Assembly (NCBI GenBank): GCA_958295495.1
Contig: OY282352.1
Coordinates: forward strand, 3,784,548-3,848,547
Reading direction: 5' to 3'
From: an uncultured Latescibacterota bacterium
Lineage (GTDB): Bacteria; Latescibacterota; UBA2968; UBA8231
DNA: 64,000 bases
Below the pieces are notes generated by a model. That model saw only the letters and a list, made by a program, of their open reading frames with translations. It was not told the origin of the DNA and did no database searches. A program made the position numbers and the translations under genes. This document shows positions 16,206 through 25,890 of this stretch, one piece after another (within the stretch, counting starts at the first letter, position 1; every line of letters begins with the position of its first letter).

Positions 16206-18149
16206 ATGCCCGGTAATTTCACCTATCGCTCGCTCGCTTTTGGGGCCTTGCTGTCCCTTGCAATCAACGTGTTTTTCGCGTATGCGCGGCTGGCGATGGC
16301 CACTGCGGGCATGTCCTCCGATTACATCACGGCCGGGGCGGTTTTCCTGTTCTTCGTGGTGGTGGCTTTTGTCAATCCCGCGCTCAAGCTGATTGGCCGT
16401 TCTTGGGGCTTTAACCGCTCCGAATTGATCGTCGTCTATGCGATGATGATCATTGGCTCGGCCATCCCCACTTGGGGTTTTACGGGCAATTTGATCGCCA
16501 TGTTGCCCAATATCTACTACTATGCCACTCCAGAGAACAACTGGTCCGAGCTGCTGCACCCCTATGTCCGCGAGTGGCTGGTGCCGCAAGACCCAGACGC
16601 GATCAAGTACTTCTTCGAGGGCCTGCCCAAGGGGCAGCCCATCCCCTATAAACACTGGCTGGTGCCGCTTGCGGCTTGGGTCTCGTTTATTCTGTCGATC
16701 TACGTGATGATGATCGCGATCGCGTCGATCGTCCGCCGTCAGTGGGTTGACTACGACCGCTTGACCTTTCCGCTATTGCAGCTACCCATCGACCTGACCG
16801 AAGAAGGCAAGGGCGGCTCCATCGTCGGGCCGCTACTCAAAAGGCCGCTTTTGTGGATCGGGTTTGCCCTGCCCTTTGTGCTGCACAGCACTAACGCCTT
16901 AAACCACTATTTCCCCTTCATCCCGGCCGTGCAGTTGCGCCATAGCATCTCGCTGTTTAACAACGCGCTGGGGCTGACGACCAACGTGAACTTCGCAGCG
17001 CTGGGGTTGGCGTACTTTTTGAGCTTAGACGTGGGATTGAGCATCTGGCTCTTCCACTTGCTGACCAAAGCGCAGATTACCACCGAGAACATCCTCGGCT
17101 ATTCGCTGCCCGGCCGCCGCGACCTGTTTATGGAAGGCTCGATGTCGGTGTCGTACGAGGGGATGGGGGCCATGCTGGTGCTGGTGATCTACGGGCTGTG
17201 GAACAGCCGCAGCTATTTGCGGCGGGTCTGGCGCAAGGCCCTGTACGACGAAGGGGACTTGGACGATTCGCAGGAGATCCTCTCGTATCGGGCGGCGCTC
17301 GTCGTCTTGGTCTTGGCCAGTGCCTATGCCACCGGCTGGCTGACCCTATCGGGCGTGCCGTGGTGGATCTCGCTGTTTTTTCTCTTTGTTGCCTTTTGCA
17401 TCTTCTACGGACTGACGCGGATCGTGGCCGAGGGCGGGTTGGGTTTTGCGCGGGCGCAGATGACGGCGCAGCCGTTTGTGATTGACGCGGTGGGCACGGA
17501 GGCGATTGGCCCGTCGGGGTTGGTGAGCTTGGGGATGACCTTTAGCTGGGCGGGCGATTTGCGGACCATGGTGATGGCCTCGGCGATCAATGGTCTCAAG
17601 CTAGCCGATATTGGCCAAGTGCGGGGACGGCCCCTGTTCTGGGCGCTGATGCTCTCGATTGTGGTTGGCTTGACCGGGTCAATCTGGATGGTGGTGTGGA
17701 TGGGGTATCAGTACGGGGGCATCAATTTGGACTGGTGGTTCTACAACCGCTTCGGCGAAATAGTCCACGGCGACTCGGCCTACAAGATCGCCAACCCGAG
17801 GCATCCCCTAGCCGACTTCGACGAAATTGGGCCGCGCTTCCTGTTTGCGGGGATTGGCGCGGGGATCATGGGGATGTTGATGTACGCCCGGCACCACTTT
17901 CTCTGGTGGCCGGTGCATTACCTCGGCTTCCCCATCGGCGCGACCCTGACGATCATCTGGACGTGGTTCAGCATTTTCATCGGCTGGATCCTCAAGGCCC
18001 TGGTGCTCAAATACGGCGGCGCGACGCTCTATCGGCAGCTAAGGCCGCTGTTTTTGGGGTTGATTTTGGGGCACATTTTCGTCTCGGGATTCTGGGTGCT
18101 TTTCGACTATATCACCGGGGAGACCGGCAACCGGATTCCGATTTTTTGA
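16206..18149 (+). CDS. DUF6785-type polytopic membrane protein
   Basis: Predicted 647 aa protein with about a dozen hydrophobic segments, so an inner-membrane protein. It resembles the DUF6785/DUF6784 proteins common in Planctomycetes and related phyla, which look transporter-like. Conserved landmarks are YYYATPENNWSELL near residue 105, RRQWVDYDRLTFPL, and the glycine-rich ARAQMTAQPF region. A paralogue with the same layout lies at 21389-23308. It is followed after 12 bp by an aldo/keto reductase and is probably co-transcribed with it. A role in uptake of a sugar-like compound is inference from context only. Confidence 0.75.
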   Translation: MPGNFTYRSLAFGALLSLAINVFFAYARLAMATAGMSSDYITAGAVFLFFVVVAFVNPALKLIGRSWGFNRSELIVVYAMMIIGSAIPTWGFTGNLIAMLPNIYYYATPENNWSELLHPYVREWLVPQDPDAIKYFFEGLPKGQPIPYKHWLVPLAAWVSFILSIYVMMIAIASIVRRQWVDYDRLTFPLLQLPIDLTEEGKGGSIVGPLLKRPLLWIGFALPFVLHSTNALNHYFPFIPAVQLRHSISLFNNALGLTTNVNFAALGLAYFLSLDVGLSIWLFHLLTKAQITTENILGYSLPGRRDLFMEGSMSVSYEGMGAMLVLVIYGLWNSRSYLRRVWRKALYDEGDLDDSQEILSYRAALVVLVLASAYATGWLTLSGVPWWISLFFLFVAFCIFYGLTRIVAEGGLGFARAQMTAQPFVIDAVGTEAIGPSGLVSLGMTFSWAGDLRTMVMASAINGLKLADIGQVRGRPLFWALMLSIVVGLTGSIWMVVWMGYQYGGINLDWWFYNRFGEIVHGDSAYKIANPRHPLADFDEIGPRFLFAGIGAGIMGMLMYARHHFLWWPVHYLGFPIGATLTIIWTWFSIFIGWILKALVLKYGGATLYRQLRPLFLGLILGHIFVSGFWVLFDYITGETGNRIPIF

Positions 18150-18161
18150 GGAGGAAAACCA

Positions 18162-19193
18162 ATGCGAGCAGGTGATAGAGAAAAAATTGGACCGCACGGC
18201 CTCAAGGTGACGCGCTTGGGGCTGGGCGGCACGACCTTTGGCAACATGTACTCGGTGCTGAGCCAGCAGGAAGGGCTGGACGTGATAGACGCGGCTTTTG
18301 CGGCCGGGGTGCGCTACTTTGACACTGCGCCGCTGTACGGCTACGGCCTGAGCGAGACGCGCTTGGGGCCGGGGCTGGCGCGCTACGACCGCGACGAGAT
18401 CGTCCTTTCCTCGAAGGTGGGCTATACGCTGGTGGAGCGAAAGCCCGGCGACGCCTATGTCGATCTGTTCGTGGATGCGCCCGAGATGACCAGCCATTTC
18501 GACTTCTCGCGCGACGCAGTGCTGCGCTCGATTGAGGGGAGTTTGGAGCGGCTCAAAATGGATCGCCTCGACATGGTGCTGATCCACGACCCGGACGAAG
18601 CAAAAAGCATCGAACCGGATTGGACGCCGGGCGAGCCGGGGTACTTCGACCAAGTGATGGCCGCAACTTATCCGGCTCTCGACGAGCTGCGCCAGCAAAA
18701 GGTGATCAAGGCCCTCGGTCTAGGCATGAACCAGTGGCAGATGCTGGCCGACTTCGCCCGCGCCGGGGACTTCGACGCCTTTTTGCTGGCCGGCCGCTAT
18801 ACGCTGCTGGAACAGGAATCGCTGCGCGAGTTGTTGCCGCTGTGCTTGGAGAAGGGAGTGCGAATCGTCGGCGGCGGGCCGTACAACTCGGGGATTTTGG
18901 CTACCGGGGCAGTCGAAGGTGCGTATTACAACTACGCGCCGGCAGCGGAAGACGTGCTGGCAAAGGTGCGCCGCATTGAGGCGGTCTGCGCTCGGCACGA
19001 GGTGCCCTTGCCGGCCGCAGCCCTGCAATTCCCCTTTGGGCATCCAGCGGTGGCAACCGTCATCCCCGGGGCGCGGACGGTCGCGGAAGTTGCCGCCAAT
19101 GTGGCCTGCCTAGAGCACGCGATTCCAGCCGACTGCTGGGCCGAGCTCAAACGAGAAGGGCTGATCGCGGCCGAGGCACCGACGCCGACGTGA
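18162..19193 (+). CDS. Aldo/keto reductase (aldose dehydrogenase-like)
   Basis: Predicted 343 aa. The catalytic tetrad is present: YFDTAPLYGYG (Asp, Tyr), LSSKVGY (Lys), LIHDPD (His). The layout, with a long insert after the active-site Lys, resembles D-threo-aldose 1-dehydrogenase or L-fucose dehydrogenase-like enzymes. ATG at 18162 is preceded by GAGGAGG. It lies 12 bp downstream of the DUF6785 gene, so transport and oxidation of one substrate is a reasonable inference. Confidence 0.88.
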   Translation: MRAGDREKIGPHGLKVTRLGLGGTTFGNMYSVLSQQEGLDVIDAAFAAGVRYFDTAPLYGYGLSETRLGPGLARYDRDEIVLSSKVGYTLVERKPGDAYVDLFVDAPEMTSHFDFSRDAVLRSIEGSLERLKMDRLDMVLIHDPDEAKSIEPDWTPGEPGYFDQVMAATYPALDELRQQKVIKALGLGMNQWQMLADFARAGDFDAFLLAGRYTLLEQESLRELLPLCLEKGVRIVGGGPYNSGILATGAVEGAYYNYAPAAEDVLAKVRRIEAVCARHEVPLPAAALQFPFGHPAVATVIPGARTVAEVAANVACLEHAIPADCWAELKREGLIAAEAPTPT

Positions 19194-19467
19194 TGGTCAG
19201 CGGAAGGGCAACTGGGCTGATTTTCGCGCTGCCCGTAGAGGTACTGAGGGGAAGCGCCCCTCCCCAAGGCTTTAGCTTGGGGCAGAACTGGCGGCATATC
19301 CTGAAGGAGCTGGGTCCTCTCGCCGCTGAGCCCCCCACTTCTTGAGTAAAAGCCTTCTTGGGCCTATTTTGGATAGGTCGGCGGCCAGCCCCTTGGTCGC
19401 AATATCGTCTCCAATTTGCTAGGCCACCTTCTGGCAAAACGCGGAGGCTTATCAGAAAGGAATAGAA

Positions 19468-20421
19468 ATGAGCCTTTCCACGCGCACTGCAAACTCGTGC
19501 CTAAAGTTTCTGCACCAGCAAGGTACCCCGCCCGCAATTTTCTTGCTCCTCGTTGCCCTCAGTCTCCTGCTGCCCCAGACGGCGTCGGCAGGTGCTTGGA
19601 TCCTTGAAAAGGGCCGAATATGGAGCAAAGTCACCTTCATGTCGCAATTGACCGATGAACATTATGATGCGGATGGAAACGCGGTTGAAATTCCCGCAGA
19701 CGCCCGCTACCAATCGCAGCAGGTCTATTTCGACTTTTACTACGGCTTGACGGACCGGATCGACCTCGGCCTACATATCCCCTATATCAGCCATAAGTTT
19801 GTAGATAAAGATGCGAGCAATGATATAGCGACTCCACCGCCTGCTCTTGAAACGGAATCGGGCTTGGGCGATGTGCGCGGCGTTGCCAAAATCAACCTCG
19901 TGCAAAGCGCTGGTCTCGTGGGTACGCTAAAGTTGGGATTCAAGGCCCCCATAGGCGAATATCGGGCCGTGCCCGAGGCTCTTTCCGTAACCGGAGGCCA
20001 GTGGGATTTTGACGTTGTCGCGCAAATAGGCCGGTCCTTTTGGCCCGTCCCGCTGTACTCCAACTTCGATCTGGGGTATCGCCTGCGCAGAGAATACAAA
20101 GACTCCGACGACGTTGCCCCCGACCGCACCTACACCCCTGGTGCAGAGTTCGTTTTTAACGCCGAGATAGGTTATAGCCCCACGGACAAACTCCTCGTCG
20201 CCCTCAAGTACGAAGGCATCGTGGGAGCGGAGTACGATGCCATAAGCAACCAAGGGGCCCCAGAAACGCTTAGCCAAAGTGTCACCTACTTGGCGCCGAC
20301 GATCTTGCTTGGCCTCCATCCCAACCTGAGCCTTGAAGCCTCGGCGCGCATGACGGCCGGCGGCAGCAGGTATTTCGCTGGCCCGACCTATGCGGTGGGG
20401 CTTTCTTTTGCGGGTGCCTGA
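19468..20421 (+). CDS. Outer-membrane beta-barrel protein with signal peptide
   Basis: Predicted 317 aa. A signal peptide with hydrophobic core AIFLLLVALSLLLP ends near TASAGA. The mature part is built of alternating amphipathic strands (YQSQQVYFDFYYGL, RIDLGLHIPYISHKF, LVALKYEGIVGAEYD) and ends in a hydrophobic strand (YAVGLSFAGA). This is like the phenol-degradation or MetA-type outer-membrane transporters. AGAAAGG lies upstream of the ATG. A terminator follows at 20488-20524. The substrate is unknown. Confidence 0.7.
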   Translation: MSLSTRTANSCLKFLHQQGTPPAIFLLLVALSLLLPQTASAGAWILEKGRIWSKVTFMSQLTDEHYDADGNAVEIPADARYQSQQVYFDFYYGLTDRIDLGLHIPYISHKFVDKDASNDIATPPPALETESGLGDVRGVAKINLVQSAGLVGTLKLGFKAPIGEYRAVPEALSVTGGQWDFDVVAQIGRSFWPVPLYSNFDLGYRLRREYKDSDDVAPDRTYTPGAEFVFNAEIGYSPTDKLLVALKYEGIVGAEYDAISNQGAPETLSQSVTYLAPTILLGLHPNLSLEASARMTAGGSRYFAGPTYAVGLSFAGA

Positions 20422-20487
20422 TCGAGAAGTTTATTCATCAGGGGGCTCCTCCATCCTCTTCTATGTAGAAAAGTCCCCTAAATCACC

Positions 20488-20524
20488 GGGGAAAGGGCCT
20501 TTGGGTCCCTTCCCCTATTTTTAT
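20488..20524 (+). terminator. Rho-independent terminator
   Basis: GGGGAAAGGG pairs with CCCTTCCCC (one bulged A) around a short loop and is followed by TATTTTTAT. It fits the end of the beta-barrel gene and separates it from the next reductase. Confidence 0.7.
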
Positions 20525-20579
20525 GCCGGCCACGCGATAGGGTGGGCGCCATCTTTCATCTGTGCAAGGAGCAATCGAC

Positions 20580-21371
20580 ATGAACACACCGGACATTATT
20601 TTGGCCTCGGGCCACGCCATTCCGCAATTGGGCTTGGGCACTTGGATGTTGCGCGGCCAACAATGCCAAGCCGTGGTCAAAGAGGCCCTCGAGCTGGGCT
20701 ATACGCATCTGGATTCGGCTTGGATGTACCAGAATCAGGACGCCATTGGCCAAGCCCTCAAGGAGGTCGGGGCCGACCGCGACCGCCTCTTCATCACCTC
20801 CAAGGTCTGGCATTCGCACTTGGAGTACGAGGCGACCCTAGAGCAGATGGAGGAGATTCTGCGCGATCTGCAGACCGAATACGTCGATCTCCTGCTCATT
20901 CACCACCCCGGTCAGGGTGTGCCGGTGGAGCGCACCTTAGCCGCGTTTGAAAAAATCCACGCGGCCGGTCAGGCCAAGAGCATTGGCATCAGCAATTTCA
21001 GCATTGAGCAGACCGATCGGGCCCGGACCGCCACCGGCTTGCCGATATGCACCAATCAGGTGGAATACCACCTGCGCCACAACCGCGAGAAGCTGCGGCA
21101 CCATTGCCACGCTCACAACGTGGTGCTGACCGCGCACCGCCCGCTGGCGCAGGGTGCATTGGCGCAGGCCGCGGTCCTAAAACAGGTGGCCGCCGAACAC
21201 GGCAAGAGCGAGGCCCAAGTGGCTTTGAAATGGCTTTTGCAAAAGGGTATGATCGTCATCCCCAAAGCCAGCTCAACGGCCCATTTGCGCGCCAATCTCG
21301 ATTTGTTCGACTGGCAGTTGGGGGCCGAGGAGATGGCGCACCTCAACGGGGTGGGGGCCGATCCCGATTAG
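20580..21371 (+). CDS. Aldo/keto reductase, 2,5-diketogluconate reductase-like
   Basis: Predicted 263 aa. It begins with LASGHAIPQLGLGTW, carries Asp and Tyr in LDSAWMYQN, Lys in ITSKVWHSH and His in LIHHPG, and has the family segment IGISNFSIEQ. This is the short bacterial AKR type that includes 2,5-diketo-D-gluconate reductases. I chose ATG at 20580 with AAGGAG 7-8 bases upstream. The next gene converges on it, 17 bp apart. Confidence 0.9.
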   Translation: MNTPDIILASGHAIPQLGLGTWMLRGQQCQAVVKEALELGYTHLDSAWMYQNQDAIGQALKEVGADRDRLFITSKVWHSHLEYEATLEQMEEILRDLQTEYVDLLLIHHPGQGVPVERTLAAFEKIHAAGQAKSIGISNFSIEQTDRARTATGLPICTNQVEYHLRHNREKLRHHCHAHNVVLTAHRPLAQGALAQAAVLKQVAAEHGKSEAQVALKWLLQKGMIVIPKASSTAHLRANLDLFDWQLGAEEMAHLNGVGADPD

Positions 21372-21388
21372 GGCTTACAGCGGTCGTT

Positions 21389-23308
21389 TCAATAATAGTA
21401 AAACGCATAGACCAGCGCGGCACCACCGACGCCGACGCAGGTGCCCAAGATCAGGCCGATAAAAAAGGGCAGCAGGGTGCGGTAGAGCCGGATGCCGCCG
21501 TAGCGCAGTGCGAGGAGCTTGATCAGCCAAGCCAAGAAAATCCCGAACCAGTCGATGGAGACGGTGTTGGTCAGGGCGATGCCCAGCCCCACGGGATGCA
21601 GGGGCCAGCCGGCGAAGCGGTACTGGGCCAGCGAGAGCAGCCCGGCGAGGCCGGCACCGATGGCGAGGAACACGGCCACCAGCGGCTCGGCCGGGTTGGG
21701 GTTGTTGATCGAATTGGCGACCCAAGACCAGTGGTATTGCGGCGACATGACGAAGTACCAGCGATAGCCGTGGATCAGTCCGTGGCGATAACCCAGCCAT
21801 ATATAGCAGACCATGGTGGTTATGAGGCCGACGATCATGGCGGCGGACAAAAAGAACACCAGCTTGCGCCCGCTGATGTTGAGCCGGGCTGGCTCGCAGA
21901 CCTTGAAGGCGTGGGCGAGGGTGCCCATCAAAAAGAGCTGTAAGTCGGCCGTCCAGACCATACTCAGCCCCATCGCACTCAGCCCTTGGGCACCAAAAGG
22001 GGCGGTGCCCACGAGATTGGTCAAAATCGGCGGCACCGAGACTGGGGCGCGCAGGCGGCCGATCCCGGTCTGGGCCAACAGGCGGGCAATGCCAAAGAAA
22101 ATCACCAGCGCGACCAGCAGGAAGGCGAGGCTCCAGACCAAACTCAGGCCGCTGGCCCAGAGAAAGCCGCTCATGTACGCCAGCCCGACCAGCCCGAGCA
22201 AAGCGGCGACACGCGGCGAAATCGGGCTGGCGCGGTCTGGGGCGCCGCTGATGATCAGCCGCCACTGGCGACGCAGGAAGTGGCGCGACATCCACAGCGA
22301 AATCCCGACGATGCACGCCAGTGAGCCAATTTGCTGATGGGCCAGCAGCACGTTGGGGGGTGCGTGAGGTTGGGCCGGCAGCGACAGGGAAATGCCCAGC
22401 CAGTTGAGCAGGGCACCTTCGGCGGCGATGAGTAGGTGGAAAAACCAGACGCTGAACAGCACATTGAGGCCAACCAGATAGCTCAAACCCACGACCAGCA
22501 AGTCGGCGTTAAGCCCGTAACTAAGCCCGAATTGGCGGATCTCGATGCGGCCGCCGGGGATGCCGAAGCCGTGGATGATCTCGATGTCCAATACTTGGTC
22601 GAGCATATTGACGGTTGGCAGCACCCAAGCGATGAAAAACCCCAGCCACAACAGCTTGCTCTTGAGAATGGACGCGGTGGGGTTTTCCAAGCTCTCGAGG
22701 AGCATGTTGGGGACGGCGGCGAGGGGATACACCAAGCGCTCTTGGCGCGACCACTGGTGATGGACGAGGCTAATCAGGGCGATGCTGACCAAGAAGAAGG
22801 CCAGCATGAAGAGGCCCCACCACCACAGCGGCCCAACCCACAAGTCCCAAGGCACGGGCGCGGCAGCATCAGCTCCTTCAAAAAGCTGGCGGATCGCTTC
22901 GAGGTCGCGGGGGACGGCCCAGTGGGGGATGTGCGGCCAGAGCAGGTCGGACCAGTTGTTTTCTGCGGTGGCGTAGTAGAAGACGCCGGCGATTAAAGGG
23001 ATGAAGTAGCCGCCAAAGCCCATTGAGGGCAGCACTACGGCGACCATGAGCGCGGCATAGACCAAGGCGAAATTGGCTGGCGAGAGGCGCAAGAGCGGGT
23101 GGAGCAGGCGCAGCGCGAGGGCGACGACCACCAGCCAGAAGATCAGGAAGATGACGCCGACGGTGTTGAAGTGATCGGTCAGCCCTGTGTAGCTTCCATA
23201 GAGAACGTAGGTCCGCACACTGATAAAGGTCATGCAGACGGTAAAGACTAGGACTAGGCCGAAGGAGAAACAGGTGCCGAGGAAAGAGATTACGGGGGGG
23301 CGGGGCAT
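21389..23308 (-). CDS. DUF6785-type polytopic membrane protein (second paralogue)
   Basis: Predicted 639 aa, about a dozen membrane segments. It is similar in layout to the 647 aa protein at 16206: FYYATAENNWSDLL matches YYYATPENNWSELL, and the end LLALRYGGIRLYRTLLPF matches LVLKYGGATLYRQLRPL. I chose the start MPRPPVISFLG at 23308. The frame opens at 23422, but the added residues do not look coding and there is no clear ribosome-binding site for either. The two paralogues within 7 kb, each near aldo/keto reductases, suggest related substrates. Confidence 0.72.
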   Translation of the reverse strand: MPRPPVISFLGTCFSFGLVLVFTVCMTFISVRTYVLYGSYTGLTDHFNTVGVIFLIFWLVVVALALRLLHPLLRLSPANFALVYAALMVAVVLPSMGFGGYFIPLIAGVFYYATAENNWSDLLWPHIPHWAVPRDLEAIRQLFEGADAAAPVPWDLWVGPLWWWGLFMLAFFLVSIALISLVHHQWSRQERLVYPLAAVPNMLLESLENPTASILKSKLLWLGFFIAWVLPTVNMLDQVLDIEIIHGFGIPGGRIEIRQFGLSYGLNADLLVVGLSYLVGLNVLFSVWFFHLLIAAEGALLNWLGISLSLPAQPHAPPNVLLAHQQIGSLACIVGISLWMSRHFLRRQWRLIISGAPDRASPISPRVAALLGLVGLAYMSGFLWASGLSLVWSLAFLLVALVIFFGIARLLAQTGIGRLRAPVSVPPILTNLVGTAPFGAQGLSAMGLSMVWTADLQLFLMGTLAHAFKVCEPARLNISGRKLVFFLSAAMIVGLITTMVCYIWLGYRHGLIHGYRWYFVMSPQYHWSWVANSINNPNPAEPLVAVFLAIGAGLAGLLSLAQYRFAGWPLHPVGLGIALTNTVSIDWFGIFLAWLIKLLALRYGGIRLYRTLLPFFIGLILGTCVGVGGAALVYAFYYY

Positions 23309-23469
23309 AGTAGAATTAGGAGTTAGGGGCGTGAGAGGGTGAGTCGGGTTCTTTATAATAGAATAGATGAGGGGAGTGCAGGCAATGATGCACGGACGCG
23401 GCATCTTGTCCCACACTGGCAAGCCCTAACACGAGAACAAAAAACGCTTGGCGCGGAGGAGAATCCTGT

Positions 23470-23811
23470 ATGCACTGGTCTGAGATATGCAGAAGCCACC
23501 CCGATAAATGGCTGATTGTTGAGGCGTTAGAAGCTCATACAACCCCTGATTCGCGGCGGCACCTCGATCGCTTAACAGTTGTTGAGGAATGTCCCGATGG
23601 CAAAGCCGCCATGAAGCGGTATCGGCTCCTTCACCAGCAGTATCCCAAACGGGAGTTTTACTTTATCCATACCAGTCGTGACTCACTTGATATTCAAGTG
23701 CAGCAATGGTTCCCTAACGTGCGGCAGCGGTGGGGACTCTGCCTTTTGCGATTCCGGCAACGAGAGGCAAAAGCCATGAGGGGAAGATTCTTTGCCAAAT
23801 ATGTTACCTAG
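23470..23811 (+). CDS. Small protein of unknown function, first gene of the helicase-DarT-ARH cassette
   Basis: Predicted 113 aa soluble protein, no signal or membrane segment. GGAGGAG lies 8 bases before the ATG. Segments WSEICRSHPDKWLIVEAL and the AAMKRYRLLHQQYPKREFYFI stretch with a following HTSR resemble a family of small uncharacterised proteins. I cannot name a function. The C-terminal 30 residues are basic. Its end overlaps the helicase start by about 20 bases, so it belongs to the same transcript. Possible roles are regulator or accessory factor; neither is shown. Confidence 0.6.
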   Translation: MHWSEICRSHPDKWLIVEALEAHTTPDSRRHLDRLTVVEECPDGKAAMKRYRLLHQQYPKREFYFIHTSRDSLDIQVQQWFPNVRQRWGLCLLRFRQREAKAMRGRFFAKYVT

Positions 23812-25183
23812 ACCAGTCGGGCGGCAACGAGAGGTCTTGTACCTTCCAGCCAGTGGCCATACAGTGGTGCTTGGCACCGCTGGGAGCGGCAAGACGACGC
23901 TCTCTATTCTCCGTGCGCTCTACTTGTCCGATCCTTCCACCGACCACTTCGGACGGACGCTACTGGTGACCTTCAATCGATGTCTGATCACCTATATGAA
24001 ACATCTGGCTGGAACAATTCAGCAACCTGTGGACGTTCGAAACTATCATCACTTTGCACGGGGTTACCTCTACGACAGAGACAAATTGCCTTGGAAGAGT
24101 ATCTGTAGTCCCGAAGAACGGTTGTGCTACATAAGGCTTGCAGTGATCGAAGCGCAAGACGACGGTATACAGAGCCCGATGCTGCAACGTTCAGAGGCAT
24201 TTCTCAATGAAGAGTTCCAATGGATTCAGCAGCATGGTATTAAGAGCAAGGAGAATTATGTCGCGGTGGAGCGCATAGGTCGGACGACAGCCCGAGTTGC
24301 AAAGGACGAGCGCCCTGTACTGTTTGATCTTTACAAGCGATACTTGAATCAGCGGCAGCAAGGCGGCAAGTTGTACGACTGGGACGACCTCGCCAGCGCC
24401 GTGCTGTACGAGCTTCAGTCCGACCAGAAGAAACGCCGCTACCGCCACGTCATCATTGACGAAGGCCAAGACTTTTCGCCCGAGATGCTGCGCTCGCTCG
24501 CAGCCGCCATCCCGAAAGACGGGAGCCTCACGTTTTTTGGCGACATTGCCCAGCAGATATACGGTCACCGGATGTCTTGGCGAAGTGCCGGACTTACTAC
24601 GACGAGTATCTGGCGATTTAAGGAGAACTACCGCAACACCAAGCAGATTTCCCAACTCGCGCTCGCGCTCGCGGCCCTGCCCAATTTCCCGCACGACCCG
24701 GACTTGGTCGAGCCAACGGCCCCGGTTGCCGACGGGCCGTCGCCGGCACTCGTGCGGCTTGAAAGCGAATCGGAAGAACGAGAATTTGTCGTTTCGCGAG
24801 CGACCGAACTGGCCCAGACAGGAACAGTTGCCATTTTGCTTAGGACGCGAGATCAAGAGGGAACTTTTCGACAGTACCTCCCAAGCGAGGCGACGCGCCT
24901 CCATCGTGAACTGGAACAATGGCCAAGCGGGCTAGGGCTTTTCTATGGCACGTATCACGCAGCCAAGGGACTGGAGTTTGATACGGTGTTCCTGCCACTC
25001 CTGTCGGATAAATGTTGGCCCCATCCATCCGATGTTGAACTCTCGGGGGAACAAGAAGCGGAGGTCCGAAATTCGCGCCTTCTTTACGTTGGGATCACGC
25101 GAGCCAGATCAACGCTCGTACTGACGTACTCGGGACGCGTGACGTCGCTCTTGCCGGAAACAGAAGGGCTATATCAAGGATGA
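23792..25183 (+). CDS. UvrD/Rep-like superfamily 1 helicase
   Basis: Predicted 463 aa ATP-dependent helicase or translocase. It has the Walker A motif LGTAGSGKTT near residue 30, VIIDEGQDFS (motif II) near 225, FGDIAQQIY (motif III), ENYRNT (motif IV), YHAAKGLEFDTVF (motif V) and LLYVGITRARSTL (motif VI). It is shorter than UvrD and lacks obvious accessory nuclease domains. The start is TTG at 23792, with GGGGAAG 6-8 bases upstream, or ATG at 23801. The stop overlaps the DarT start by 4 bases (ATGA), which couples their translation. Its role may be to expose or recognise single-stranded DNA for DarT; that is inference. Confidence 0.85.
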   Translation: MPNMLPRPVGRQREVLYLPASGHTVVLGTAGSGKTTLSILRALYLSDPSTDHFGRTLLVTFNRCLITYMKHLAGTIQQPVDVRNYHHFARGYLYDRDKLPWKSICSPEERLCYIRLAVIEAQDDGIQSPMLQRSEAFLNEEFQWIQQHGIKSKENYVAVERIGRTTARVAKDERPVLFDLYKRYLNQRQQGGKLYDWDDLASAVLYELQSDQKKRRYRHVIIDEGQDFSPEMLRSLAAAIPKDGSLTFFGDIAQQIYGHRMSWRSAGLTTTSIWRFKENYRNTKQISQLALALAALPNFPHDPDLVEPTAPVADGPSPALVRLESESEEREFVVSRATELAQTGTVAILLRTRDQEGTFRQYLPSEATRLHRELEQWPSGLGLFYGTYHAAKGLEFDTVFLPLLSDKCWPHPSDVELSGEQEAEVRNSRLLYVGITRARSTLVLTYSGRVTSLLPETEGLYQG

Positions 25184-25890
25184 CCGAGACGATAGATTCG
25201 ATACAGGCCAGTGCGGAGCGCCGAGGGATCACGCGACTTTGCCATTTCACGCCCTCTCGCAATCTTGGGCACATCGCAGAGGATTGCGCGGGGATCCTCG
25301 CCTCGAAGCATCTTCGGGAAGACGAGAAAGCTGTCTTCAATCCGACGGACTCAGAGCGTCTGGATGGTTATCCAGACCATGTGTGCTGCTCAATCCAGTA
25401 CCCGAACGCTTGGTACTTCAAAAGATCTCGGGATCGGGAACCGCTATTTCGAGATTGGGTCATACTTCTGATCAAGCCTCACTATCTATGGTATGCTGGC
25501 GCGAAGTTCTGTCCCCGCAATGCGGCGACCGAGCACGGGAGACTGGTCGATGAAGGTGCCGAAGCGTTTGAAGCGTTGTTTGTTGAGACTGTCGAAGGGC
25601 GTCACACTTTCATGCGAAGCTCACGTCAGCCCGCTTTCCTGCCCACCGACGAACAAGCCGAAGTGCTGATTCCAGATCGCATCCAACGACGGGATGTGCT
25701 TCGCATCGCCGTTTGCGATGACGCACAGGCCAAACGGGAAGTTGCTCGGCTGAAACTGCTTGGCCGGAGTTTCCCACCGATCGTGATTGTTCCCGAGTTT
25801 TTCGATCCGAATGCGCTCAGTCAATTGCTACGCGCCGGTCGGGTTCCGGCCGAGCGCGAGCATCAACAAGGAGATCCTCATGCCCGATAA
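25180..25890 (+). CDS. DarT-like (DUF4433) DNA ADP-ribosyltransferase
   Basis: Predicted 236 aa. The N-terminal motif RLCHFTPSRNLGHI matches the NAD-binding His-x-Thr region of DarT toxins. RLDGYPDHVCCSIQYPN and FCPRNAA are further DUF4433 signatures. Glu161 in EQAEVLIPDRI is placed like the catalytic glutamate of DarT. Known DarT enzymes use NAD+ to ADP-ribosylate bases in single-stranded DNA and are toxic or block phage replication. It overlaps the helicase gene by 4 bp and the ADP-ribosylglycohydrolase gene by 11 bp. No DarG macrodomain gene is present. The DarT family call is firm; the modified base is not known. Confidence 0.85.
   Translation: MTETIDSIQASAERRGITRLCHFTPSRNLGHIAEDCAGILASKHLREDEKAVFNPTDSERLDGYPDHVCCSIQYPNAWYFKRSRDREPLFRDWVILLIKPHYLWYAGAKFCPRNAATEHGRLVDEGAEAFEALFVETVEGRHTFMRSSRQPAFLPTDEQAEVLIPDRIQRRDVLRIAVCDDAQAKREVARLKLLGRSFPPIVIVPEFFDPNALSQLLRAGRVPAEREHQQGDPHAR

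Noticed and set aside
19262..19282. CCCCAAG/CTTGGGG hairpin in 19194-19467
   Set aside because: Seven-bp stem with no T-run and no clear association with a gene end; could be chance.
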